Shown: positions 7,615 to 14,410 of the stretch, piece by piece
Position numbering within the stretch: the stretch's first letter is position 1
How the letters are laid out: every line of letters starts with the position of its first letter
Virus record (IMG/VR): IMGVR_UViG_3300032214_000273
Coordinates: 1-22,836 of that record
DNA length: 22,836 nt
Strand: one strand, 5' to 3'
DNA from: a virus
Made by a program: the position numbers and the translations under genes
The notes under the pieces: model-generated
Databases searched by the model: none
What the model was told of the DNA's origin: nothing
The model's input: only the letters and a program-made list of their open reading frames with translations

Positions 7615-8796
7615 ATGACACAACTAACTGAACATTTTACTCTCGCAGAAATGATTGTATCGCCAACCGCAAAGCGTCTTGGCATTCCTAACACACCAAC
7701 TCCTGCACACATTGAGAACATGCGCTACTGCTGCGAAAAGATTCTCGAACCTGTTCGTGCCAAGTTTGGTCCAGTAACAATCAACTCTTCGTATCGTGCA
7801 CCACTTGTCAATAAGGCAGTTGGTGGTTCGGCAACTTCCCAGCACGTTAATGGTCAAGCGATTGACTTTGAAGTAAAGGGTGTTGACAATAAGAAGGTTG
7901 CTGACTGGGTTGCGGACAATCTAGAGTTTGACCAAGTCATCCTAGAATTCTATGCTGCTGGGGACAAGAACTCTGGTTGGGTTCACGCATCTATTAAGAA
8001 AGAAGGCGGAAACCGCAAGCAGCGTCTGATTGCTACTAAATCTAAGGCAGGTGGCACAAAGTATACTCCAGTCAAGGACTTCGATCCAAGCACAACTAAG
8101 GAAGCAGGTGCACCTGTTCTAGAAACAGTTGCTAAAGTTGCTAAAGCAGCGCCAAAGGCAGCACCTCCTGCTGTAACTGGACTTGGTCCAATGGCATCAC
8201 TTCAAGCGAAGTGTGGTGTCGGTGCTGATGGTAAGTGGGGTCCAGGAACTTTCAAGGCAGCAAAAGATTACTTCAAGTTGTCGACTGCACAAGCAGCGCA
8301 CTTCTTCGGACAGTGCGCTCACGAGTCAGGTGGATTTAAGGTATTCTCTGAGAATCTAAACTACTCAGACAAGGGTCTGAATGGTATCTTCAAGAAGTAT
8401 TTCCCAACACTCGCATCGACTGCTGGATATGCTCGCAAACCAGAAAAGATTGCCAACAAGGTCTATGCTAATCGTATGGGCAATGGTCCAGAATCTTCAG
8501 GCGATGGATATAAGTTCCGTGGTCGTGGTCCGATCCAGTTGACTGGTAAGGATAACTATACTGCATTCGCCAAGGACATTAAGCGTCCTGATGTTCTGAC
8601 AAATCCAGACATCGTAGCAACTGAACTAGCATTCGAATCAGCACTTTGGTTCTTCAACAAGAACGGTCTGTTCGCAATTGCTGATAAGGGTGTCACTGAT
8701 GCAGTTATCGGTCAAATTACTCGTCGTGTAAACGGTGGGACGCATGGTCTAGATGACCGCATTAAGAAAACAAAACAATACGCAGCATGGGGATAA
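7615..8796 (+). CDS. Bifunctional endolysin: M15 peptidase plus GH19 muramidase/chitinase-type domain
   Basis: This 393-residue endolysin has two catalytic domains. Residues 1-145 match peptidase family M15_3: zinc site His77 and Asp84 in SQHVNGQAID and His124 in GWVHAS; such enzymes cut peptidoglycan peptide links. After an Ala/Pro/Lys linker (172-187) comes a short LQ...GVGADGKWGPGT segment (195-212) like a peptidoglycan-binding repeat, then a GH19 glycoside hydrolase domain with general acid Glu237 in AHESGGF, second Glu246 in SENLNYS, and GRGPIQLTGKDNY. A good SD (AAGGAG) fixes the start. No signal peptide is visible, so export would need a holin. It lies between a membrane protein and two small genes in a probable lysis cassette. 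Confidence 0.92.
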   Translation: MTQLTEHFTLAEMIVSPTAKRLGIPNTPTPAHIENMRYCCEKILEPVRAKFGPVTINSSYRAPLVNKAVGGSATSQHVNGQAIDFEVKGVDNKKVADWVADNLEFDQVILEFYAAGDKNSGWVHASIKKEGGNRKQRLIATKSKAGGTKYTPVKDFDPSTTKEAGAPVLETVAKVAKAAPKAAPPAVTGLGPMASLQAKCGVGADGKWGPGTFKAAKDYFKLSTAQAAHFFGQCAHESGGFKVFSENLNYSDKGLNGIFKKYFPTLASTAGYARKPEKIANKVYANRMGNGPESSGDGYKFRGRGPIQLTGKDNYTAFAKDIKRPDVLTNPDIVATELAFESALWFFNKNGLFAIADKGVTDAVIGQITRRVNGGTHGLDDRIKKTKQYAAWG

Positions 8797-8800
8797 GAAT

Positions 8801-8971
8801 ATGCTAACTCAAATTAAAGACGCACTAAAGAAACTCTTCGGATTTGTTGATGCTAACAAGGACGGCAAGGTCGATCTCGCTGAGATTACTGCAGCAGTCG
8901 ACAAGGCAGAAGCAAAGGTTGAAGAAGTCAAGGCAGTTGTAAAAAAAGCACGTAAACCAAAGGCGAAGTAA
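8801..8971 (+). CDS. 56-residue EF-hand peptide
   Basis: The start at 8801 follows GGGGATAAG and is preferred over an upstream ATG (8753) inside the endolysin gene. The peptide has an amphipathic N-terminal helix (LTQIKDALKKLFGFV), then a canonical 12-residue EF-hand loop, residues 17-28 (DANKDGKVDLAE): D17, N19, D21, D25 and E28 at the calcium positions, Gly22 at position 6 and Val24 at position 8. An acidic/basic helix and a Lys-rich tail follow. A single EF-hand would have to dimerise or work alone. It sits between the endolysin and a tail-anchored coiled-coil gene, ending one base before that gene. A calcium-responsive lysis or envelope role is speculative. Confidence 0.78.
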   Translation: MLTQIKDALKKLFGFVDANKDGKVDLAEITAAVDKAEAKVEEVKAVVKKARKPKAK

Positions 8972-9439
8972 TTGGAATCTTTGGAAACAAAAGTCGCGGT
9001 AATTGAACACGATCTGAAGCAAATTCAGGTCGTGTTCAGTCGCCTCGATCTCGCCATCGAAAAGATTGGTGATGTTTCCAACTGCATCAATAAGATGCTC
9101 GCTGTGCATGAAACTAAACTCGACGCACAAGAAACAGTCAACGAAGACATTTATGAGAGTTTAGAAGTGCACAGACAAGAAACCAAGGCAAGTAACGCCG
9201 AGTTACATTCGCGTATCACAACAACGACTCGTGAACTTGAAGCAAAGATTCAGTCAACTGAAGACAAGATGCTTGCTGCTATCAGAGACCTCAAGGGTTC
9301 TGTTGATAAAGAAGAAGAAAAAAATAAAAATCGTATTGACAAATTGGAAAAAACCAAGTATCTTATGATAGGTGGTGGTATTGTCATCGGTGCTATCATC
9401 ACCAAGATACTTCCATTGCTTATGAAATTTATCCAATAA
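8972..9439 (+). CDS. Coiled-coil protein with C-terminal membrane anchor
   Basis: A 155-residue protein from a TTG start immediately after the previous stop (TAA then TTG); no better ATG start exists nearby. The first 125 residues are heptad-rich helices (MESLETKVAVIEHDLKQIQV onward) and residues about 130-152 form one membrane helix (YLMIGGGIVIGAIITKIL). I recall similar coiled-coil plus tail-anchor proteins near lysis genes in T4-like phages. It could be a holin-like, antiholin-like or spanin-like part, but there is no signal or lipobox to support a spanin. The 5' part of the gene contains a 17-bp hairpin. The sequence ends just before the early promoter of the primase. Confidence 0.7.
   Translation: MESLETKVAVIEHDLKQIQVVFSRLDLAIEKIGDVSNCINKMLAVHETKLDAQETVNEDIYESLEVHRQETKASNAELHSRITTTTRELEAKIQSTEDKMLAAIRDLKGSVDKEEEKNKNRIDKLEKTKYLMIGGGIVIGAIITKILPLLMKFIQ
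9002..9040 (+). repeat. 17-bp intragenic hairpin with 5-base loop
   Basis: Bases 9002-9018 pair with 9024-9040 around GCAAA. All pairs are Watson-Crick except two G-T wobbles (9013-9029 and 9003-9039). The core GAACACGA pairs with TCGTGTTC. It lies in codons 11-23 of the coiled-coil gene, starting 30 bases after its start codon, with no T-run after it. Confidence 0.8.
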
Positions 9440-9443
9440 AAGC

Positions 9444-9472
9444 TTTACTTTTCCCTCGTTTCGAGGTATAAC
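9444..9472 (+). promoter_or_regulatory. Sigma70-like early promoter for primase
   Basis: TTTACT (9444-9449), a 17-base spacer, then TATAAC (9467-9472). Transcription would begin about 9478-9480, at the primase ATG (9479). It marks the switch from the virion/lysis block to the replication and metabolism block. Confidence 0.6.
9454..9466 (+). repeat. Small dyad in the promoter spacer
   Basis: CCTCG, TTT, CGAGG: a 5-bp perfect inverted repeat between -35 and -10. In RNA reading through from upstream it would pair GAGG (9463-9466), the only SD-like sequence before the primase ATG, 12 bases away. In DNA it could be an operator. Confidence 0.45.
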
Positions 9473-9478
9473 TATATT

Positions 9479-10513
9479 ATGAGTTTATATATTGACATCA
9501 AGTATCTGAACGCGATCGCGCATCGCCTCGAGAACTTCAAGAAAAAATCACAGGATCTATTCAACTGCAGATGTCCCCTCTGTGGTGATTCACAGCGTAA
9601 TAAGAAACGAGCACGTGGGTATTTCTATCGTGGTAAGCAGGATCTGTATTACAAGTGTCACAAATGTGGCGCTAGTCATCACTTCGGAACCTTCCTGAAG
9701 AACTTTGATCCCAACCAATACAGTCAGTATGTCGTTGAACGTTATGCTGATGGTGGACATGGTCGTGCCAATGCACATAAGAATGTCGAACAAGTTCTTA
9801 AGTTTGAAGAACCAAAGTTTACAAAGAAACCTGAACCAAAACTAATCGACTCGATTATGGATCGTCTCGATACACTACCAGATGATAATGAGGCAGTCCA
9901 ATATGCTATTAACCGCAAAATTCCTCGCGATGCTTTTGATCGGTTGTATTTCATACCTAATGTTAAAGATGTCATACAACTTAATGACAAATACAAAGAA
10001 TCGATTATTACATCGGAACCGAGACTCGCGATTCCTTTTTTTGATGGCACTGGCAAACTACTTGTTGTTAGCCTTCGCGGAATCAGAGGCGAGTCACTTC
10101 GTTATATTAACATTAAGGTAGATGAAGATGCGCCCTCGATTTTTGGATTGGATAAGGTCGACCCTACGCAAGAAGTATTCGTCGTCGAAGGGCCTCTTGA
10201 CTCCCTTTTTCTGCATAATTCTATTGCTTGTGCTGGAACCTCTTTCGGAAAGATTGATCAACTCCCAATCGCAAAAGATAAAATAACAATTATTTTTGAC
10301 AACCAACCTAAGAACAGAGACGTGGGTAAGTTGATGAATAAGTATATTGATCAGGGATATAGAATTGTCATCTGGCCAGATGTTCCAGGAAAAGATATTA
10401 ATGAGATGGTTGAAAATGGAATGACAACAGATGAAATTCAGGATATTATAAATCATAATAAATTCATTGGACTAGCAGCAAAGGCAAAGTATGCCATGTG
10501 GAGGAAGATATGA
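9479..10513 (+). CDS. 61: DNA primase, T4 gp61 type
   Basis: This 344-residue protein has nearly the length of T4 gp61, which makes RNA primers for lagging-strand synthesis with the gp41 helicase. The N-terminal zinc ribbon uses Cys32, Cys35, Cys60 and Cys63 (CPLCGDS and CHKCG), followed by HFGTFLKNFDPNQY, parallel to T4's PIGIYLKEFEPDLY. TOPRIM residues are Glu237 and Asp241 in VVEGPLDSLF, Asp274 in IIFDNQP, and the GKDINEM motif (304-310). The beginning YIDIKYLNAIAHRL aligns with the T4 start, supporting ATG 9479. Its end overlaps the next start by four bases (ATGA). It begins the early block behind its own promoter. The helicase gene is not in this window. Confidence 0.93.
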   Translation: MSLYIDIKYLNAIAHRLENFKKKSQDLFNCRCPLCGDSQRNKKRARGYFYRGKQDLYYKCHKCGASHHFGTFLKNFDPNQYSQYVVERYADGGHGRANAHKNVEQVLKFEEPKFTKKPEPKLIDSIMDRLDTLPDDNEAVQYAINRKIPRDAFDRLYFIPNVKDVIQLNDKYKESIITSEPRLAIPFFDGTGKLLVVSLRGIRGESLRYINIKVDEDAPSIFGLDKVDPTQEVFVVEGPLDSLFLHNSIACAGTSFGKIDQLPIAKDKITIIFDNQPKNRDVGKLMNKYIDQGYRIVIWPDVPGKDINEMVENGMTTDEIQDIINHNKFIGLAAKAKYAMWRKI

Positions 10514-10776
10514 GCGAGATGGTCGCTAATGAATATGGCGTAGAATTCGACCATATTCGAATCACAAAGTTACGTATTCATCGAACAGATGGTAAGTGGT
10601 TGGTCGAGTATCGCCGCGAACCTCGCTGGTTGCTTGGTCTAGACCGTTGGTGGTGGTTCGATGATGGCACGTATATCGACTATGCTGATGCATCTAATCG
10701 TGTAGATACCCTGTTGGGTATTGGTTTCGTTAGCAAGGCACAGTTCCAGACAGTCAAAGAGTTTGAAGTCGAGTAA
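10510..10776 (+). CDS. Small hypothetical protein
   Basis: An 88-residue protein from ATG 10510, which follows GGAGGA and overlaps the primase stop as ATGA; an in-frame ATG at 10498 lies upstream of the SD and is rejected. It is rich in aromatic and charged residues (WLVEYRREPRWLLGLDRWWWFDDG) and looks like a small beta-sheet fold. The C-terminus FVSKAQFQTVKEFEVE is acidic. No family recognised beyond a general resemblance to small T4-like phage proteins. It is translationally coupled at both ends (TAATG to the next gene). Bases 10531-10558 can form an 8-bp stem (GAATATGG with CCATATTC, 12-base loop). Confidence 0.7.
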   Translation: MSEMVANEYGVEFDHIRITKLRIHRTDGKWLVEYRREPRWLLGLDRWWWFDDGTYIDYADASNRVDTLLGIGFVSKAQFQTVKEFEVE

Positions 10777-11321
10777 TGCTTTACACTGGTTCAGGAAACA
10801 TACCGCATCATATTTACTGCTGGGTTCAATCATCATTCATTCGTAAAGACGTAGAACCTTATACCTTTGAACCTTGTATCTGGTTTGCATTACATTCAAA
10901 ACCTGGACACTCATGGGGGTGTCATGTTATGTTAGAATGTGGTGCCGTCTGGCGCAGTGTTCCGCCGCATGCTTTGGCATTTTCTGCAGAACCAGAGCCA
11001 TTTTGGAGACTTGATGATACACAGGTATGGGATTGCTATGGTGATCAGTTCTCAGTTGTTAGATATGATTATCTAAACACTCAGCGAGCAGAGATACGCA
11101 GCACTGGAGAGTTTGGTCGGTATCTGTTTACTGCCATTCCCATGAACGATGGTTACAGTATGCATCCCTCGCAGTCTAAAGAGTTTATGTTCATAGAACT
11201 AGACAATGGCAGACTTTGTATCATGCCAACAAATGAGTTGAGATTCCATGATAAGTCATTTACCGAGGGTGATTGGCCAACGAATATTAAATTGAACACA
11301 ACGTCATGGCGTGTTGAGTAA
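10776..11321 (+). CDS. Conserved T4-like hypothetical protein
   Basis: This 181-residue protein carries HSWGCHVMLECGAVWRSVPPHALAF, then WRLDDTQVWDCYGDQFSVV, and ends with KEFMFIELDNGRLCIMPTNEL and a short tail. I recall a family of this pattern in T4-like aquatic phages, often next to PP-loop genes, without known function. His and Cys residues (GCH at 48-50) could bind metal, but no catalytic motif is certain. It is TAATG-coupled to both neighbours, so it probably works with or is at least co-expressed with the PP-loop ATPase that follows. Confidence 0.7.
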   Translation: MLYTGSGNIPHHIYCWVQSSFIRKDVEPYTFEPCIWFALHSKPGHSWGCHVMLECGAVWRSVPPHALAFSAEPEPFWRLDDTQVWDCYGDQFSVVRYDYLNTQRAEIRSTGEFGRYLFTAIPMNDGYSMHPSQSKEFMFIELDNGRLCIMPTNELRFHDKSFTEGDWPTNIKLNTTSWRVE

Positions 11322-12238
11322 TGCAAGGCACTCTAGATGATTGGATCTCTGTTTCATTTACAGATACCGATATGGTCTGGAATGTAAACATCACAGAAGA
11401 AATGCTGGACGTTGCTTATTCAGCAACACTAGAAGAAAATTGTAAACTTGCAGTAATGAATCTACCATCTTCAGTTGGCAATCGACCTGCTGTATGTCTT
11501 AGTGGTGGTATAGATAGTCAAACTGTTGTAGATACCTTCCTGTATGCAGGAGTTACGCCTGAAGTTGTGATATTTAACTTCCTAGATGATCATAATATAC
11601 ATGATGTCAGTCATGCTATAAAGTTTTGTGAGACTCGAAACATAACTCCACGTTTAATTGACTTGGATGTTATATGGTTTTTAAACAATCAGTTATATGA
11701 TTTTGCCACCAAGTATAAAATCTCAAGTCCACAATTCGCAGTGCATTTATATCTGGCAGGAAAATTGAAAGACCTAGGATATACCTCTGCTATTTTCGGT
11801 GGTAATAACTTAACACAATTCACAGATTTTTCATGGTATACACCTACGAAAGAAGAAACTGACTGGTGTAAATACTCACAAGAAATAAACTTTCCAATTA
11901 TAGGTAGTTTTTGGTTACAGGATTGGAGACTTTCTTTGATGGCAACAATATTTACGCCATATGTTAGTACTACCGATGCAATGCATAGATACGAGTCAAA
12001 GATTCTTAGTTATAAAACTATGGGGTATGATGTAATACCTCAAGAGCAAAAATACAATGGATTTGAAACCATAAAGAAATATTATGAAGAGATGACAGGC
12101 GATGGGTGGACTTTCGAAAAACAATTTCGCAAACCAATTAGAAATTTTGCTGGATTTTACACAAATAATCCTATAACTGTCGCTCCTGAGATTTCAACAC
12201 GAATAAATATATTGAAACAAAAAATTAAGGAAATCTAA
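11321..12238 (+). CDS. PP-loop (asparagine synthase-like) ATPase
   Basis: A 305-residue protein with a clear N-type ATP pyrophosphatase loop, SGGIDS at residues 61-66 in VCLSGGIDSQTVV. A second region, IFGGNNLTQFTDFSWY (about 159-173), and a C-terminal KYNGFETIKKYYEEMTG with FRKPIRNF resemble phage PP-loop proteins I recall. Such enzymes activate a carboxyl, carbonyl or RNA/DNA base by adenylation (asparagine synthetase, QueC, TilS, ThiI families). There is no glutaminase domain, so the nitrogen or sulphur donor is unknown. The gene is visibly A+T-rich relative to the structural genes. It is coupled by TAATG to its neighbours, including the protease downstream. Substrate unknown; asparagine synthesis proper is unlikely without the amidotransferase half. 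Confidence 0.78.
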   Translation: MQGTLDDWISVSFTDTDMVWNVNITEEMLDVAYSATLEENCKLAVMNLPSSVGNRPAVCLSGGIDSQTVVDTFLYAGVTPEVVIFNFLDDHNIHDVSHAIKFCETRNITPRLIDLDVIWFLNNQLYDFATKYKISSPQFAVHLYLAGKLKDLGYTSAIFGGNNLTQFTDFSWYTPTKEETDWCKYSQEINFPIIGSFWLQDWRLSLMATIFTPYVSTTDAMHRYESKILSYKTMGYDVIPQEQKYNGFETIKKYYEEMTGDGWTFEKQFRKPIRNFAGFYTNNPITVAPEISTRINILKQKIKEI

Positions 12239-13905
12239 TGTCGTTTAATGTTCTCTTTGAAACTGCAGAAAAAAGAAACAGTTTCGCCAGTAAAGTTGGG
12301 CGTTCAAGTCAAGATTCAACCAGTATTACTGTTGATGCAAATCTATTCACATACGCAATGCGTTATCCTGGTGCGGAAGTTTCGTATGATGCGTCACCAA
12401 TAACACTCATTGTTCCGACTGCAGATTTATCTAGATGCCCAGAACATACTGTAGTCTCGACTGCAGGATCGTATTCAGTAGTAGAGACTTCCGATCCTAT
12501 TGGATTTTACGATGCTTGCTCTGGTAATATTGATTGCGCAGACACTGAAATAAAACTTCTGTCACAACTTTCAGGATCATCAATCACGACACCGAATGAT
12601 TGGGCAAGGCGCAGAGTCTCTAACCGCTTTAGACCGTTCAAAGAATTCAATACATTTGATATTAATACAACAAATAAACCAGCAGTTTTTGTCATTGACT
12701 CTGGTATTAATCCTCACGCCGAACTTCAAGGTGTTGAGATTGTAAACTTTGGTAAGTTATCCTATAGTTCTTACGCAGATAATCAAGGTCACGGAACTGC
12801 AGTTGCTTCTTGTATCGCTGGTAAAAAGGTAGGTATTACGCAAAACGTCACACTCTATAACTATAAAGTATTCGACAATGATACAAAACCTACGATTCTT
12901 CAGTTAGGTGGTGTTCTGGATGAGATCAAACAATTTAAACAAAATAATCCATCTAAAAACGTAACAATCAATGCTAGTTGGGCGACTCCATACAGTCCTT
13001 TCTTGAGAAACAAGTTCCTTGGTGCAATTTCGGTAGGTTGCATTGTTGTCTGTTCTGCTGGTAATGGAGCAGATGATGTCTCTAATTATACTCCAGCGGG
13101 TATGCCTGAAGTTATTACTGTTGGTGCTATTGATGATGATGATATTGTCGCAGGATTTACTGCTACTGCAGCAGCAGATGCATCTGCAACTTCACCGTAT
13201 GGACAAACCCTCGACATCTTTGCGCCAGGAGTTGATGTAGATGTTGCTTCGATAAGTGGTTCTTATGCGAGAGTAAGTGGTACTTCTTTCGCTGCACCAT
13301 ATGTTACTGCTGCAGCAGCATTGATGCAATCAATTTCTACATCTCCGCCAACTCATGCTGAAGTTTTAAATCTTTTATCTTTAATCTCAGTTAAGGGTTC
13401 TATTCTGTTTAACAGAGAAAACTTTACCAGTAATCAAAATAAGATTGTTCAAATTATCAACGGTGATTTTTCAGGGGACAACAAATATTATCTTGGAACA
13501 TTGAGTAGTTCTACTCCTAAGATTGTAATGGATACTGGTTCTTTAGGATTCAGTCATGTTACTACTGTTGTTGGTGATAATATCACATATACTGTGCAAT
13601 GGTTGGATACTACACAAAAACAAAAGTATGAAAGTTTTGTTCAACTGGACCCAGAATCAGGTGGATTTCTCGTCAATATTCCTACTGTATTACCTGAAGA
13701 TGAGTTCGAAAAAATTGAGTTGATTATTTCCAAGATTACGAATTACTCAACAGAAGTATCCACTGTTTTCTTCTATATTACTGATGCAGAAGAAATTACT
13801 GGAAATATTCTGGAAGATTTAGATTCTACTCCCCATGCGGACGTAAGTGTCGGCACTGCAGATATGGCCAACTATTTATACAGTGGTAACATCGGTAAAC
13901 CATAA
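12238..13905 (+). CDS. Subtilisin-like (S8) serine protease
   Basis: A 555-residue protein with an intact S8 triad: Asp154 (FVIDSGINPHAEL), His185 (NQGHGTAVASCIAGK) and Ser350 (VSGTSFAAPYVTAAAALM), with Asn276 (SAGNGAD) at the oxyanion position. Residues 1-120 are an unrecognised N-terminal domain, perhaps a pro-region or virion module. About 155 residues after the protease core (400-555) are beta-rich and end with an acidic TADMANYLYSG segment. No signal peptide is seen. The SD AAGGAAA precedes the TAATG-coupled start. In phages, S8 domains occur in virion proteins or act on phage or host proteins; here the gene lies among early-type genes next to PP-loop and GNAT enzymes, so the target is unknown. 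Confidence 0.85.
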   Translation: MSFNVLFETAEKRNSFASKVGRSSQDSTSITVDANLFTYAMRYPGAEVSYDASPITLIVPTADLSRCPEHTVVSTAGSYSVVETSDPIGFYDACSGNIDCADTEIKLLSQLSGSSITTPNDWARRRVSNRFRPFKEFNTFDINTTNKPAVFVIDSGINPHAELQGVEIVNFGKLSYSSYADNQGHGTAVASCIAGKKVGITQNVTLYNYKVFDNDTKPTILQLGGVLDEIKQFKQNNPSKNVTINASWATPYSPFLRNKFLGAISVGCIVVCSAGNGADDVSNYTPAGMPEVITVGAIDDDDIVAGFTATAAADASATSPYGQTLDIFAPGVDVDVASISGSYARVSGTSFAAPYVTAAAALMQSISTSPPTHAEVLNLLSLISVKGSILFNRENFTSNQNKIVQIINGDFSGDNKYYLGTLSSSTPKIVMDTGSLGFSHVTTVVGDNITYTVQWLDTTQKQKYESFVQLDPESGGFLVNIPTVLPEDEFEKIELIISKITNYSTEVSTVFFYITDAEEITGNILEDLDSTPHADVSVGTADMANYLYSGNIGKP

Positions 13906-13908
13906 TGT

Positions 13909-14373
13909 ATGATAAAACTTATATTATTTGAGGAAATACTTCCTCTTTGGAAAAAATTATGGCCCGATACCGAAGTAATCAAACCGCATAATGAGTGGGA
14001 ATTTCTGGGTGGATATAACCCAGAAGTTCCCTGCTCTGACGTTTGGTTTATAGGTTACTATGACGATGATAAATTAGTTGGTTGTAACTCTTGCTTCATG
14101 TCATCAAAGAACCATCTGCGGTCCAGAGGAATTTACATCCTGCCAGAATATCGTGGCAAGGGTATATCTAAGTTTCTCTTCGATAAAACAATAGAAATTG
14201 CTAAACAAAACGATGCGGAACTCATATGGAGTTATCCTCGTCTAGATGCTCTGCCCAGTTATTTGGCAGCAGGGTTTGAGACAATCGGCGACCCGTTTAC
14301 AGATTTTGATTATGGTCCAAATATATGGGCAGTAAAATATTTGAAAAAAGGGTTGACAACTACCCAAAAATAG
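13909..14373 (+). CDS. GNAT N-acetyltransferase
   Basis: A 154-residue protein with GNAT motif A at 71-100: RSRGIYILPEYRGKGISKFL, where R82-G83-K84-G85 forms the acetyl-CoA pyrophosphate loop. The later NDAELIWSYPR and YLAAGFETIGDPF fit motif B of this family. The start at 13909 is three codons too late to be coupled directly; another ATG at 13905 overlaps the protease stop but opens only an eight-codon frame. The target amine is unknown. Its position at the end of the PP-loop/protease run suggests a common modification pathway, but the link is positional only. Its end overlaps the -35 of the thyX promoter. Confidence 0.82.
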   Translation: MIKLILFEEILPLWKKLWPDTEVIKPHNEWEFLGGYNPEVPCSDVWFIGYYDDDKLVGCNSCFMSSKNHLRSRGIYILPEYRGKGISKFLFDKTIEIAKQNDAELIWSYPRLDALPSYLAAGFETIGDPFTDFDYGPNIWAVKYLKKGLTTTQK

Positions 14374-14381
14374 AGTATAAC
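14353..14381 (+). promoter_or_regulatory. Sigma70-like early promoter for thyX
   Basis: TTGACA (14353-14358), exact consensus, a 17-base spacer, then TATAAC (14376-14381). The thyX ATG (14411) lies 30 bases on with GGAG (14401-14404) as SD. This is the best promoter in the window. Confidence 0.78.
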
Positions 14382-14410
14382 TTAATTAATGAATAATAAT
14401 GGAGTCTTGA

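Noticed and set aside
7281-7721. Minus-strand reading frame across the membrane protein/endolysin junction
   Set aside because: Antisense to two well-supported genes and Cys/His composition typical of shadows.
8753-8800. Longer start for the EF-hand gene
   Set aside because: ATG 8753 lies inside the endolysin gene without an SD; ATG 8801 has GGGGATAAG upstream and begins the amphipathic helix.
9336-9364. TTGACA-17-TATCTT as a further early promoter
   Set aside because: Poor -10 and inside the coiled-coil gene, about 80 bases before the better promoter at 9444.
9454-9466. Dyad CCTCG-TTT-CGAGG as a transcription terminator
   Set aside because: Stem of five pairs with no following T-run on either strand.
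10636-10645. Palindrome GGTCTAGACC
   Set aside because: Ten bases, no loop, inside a gene; expected by chance.
13873-13880. TATTTATA, a minus-strand copy of the late-promoter octamer
   Set aside because: Inside the protease gene, pointing antisense with no gene to serve; one such match by chance is expected.
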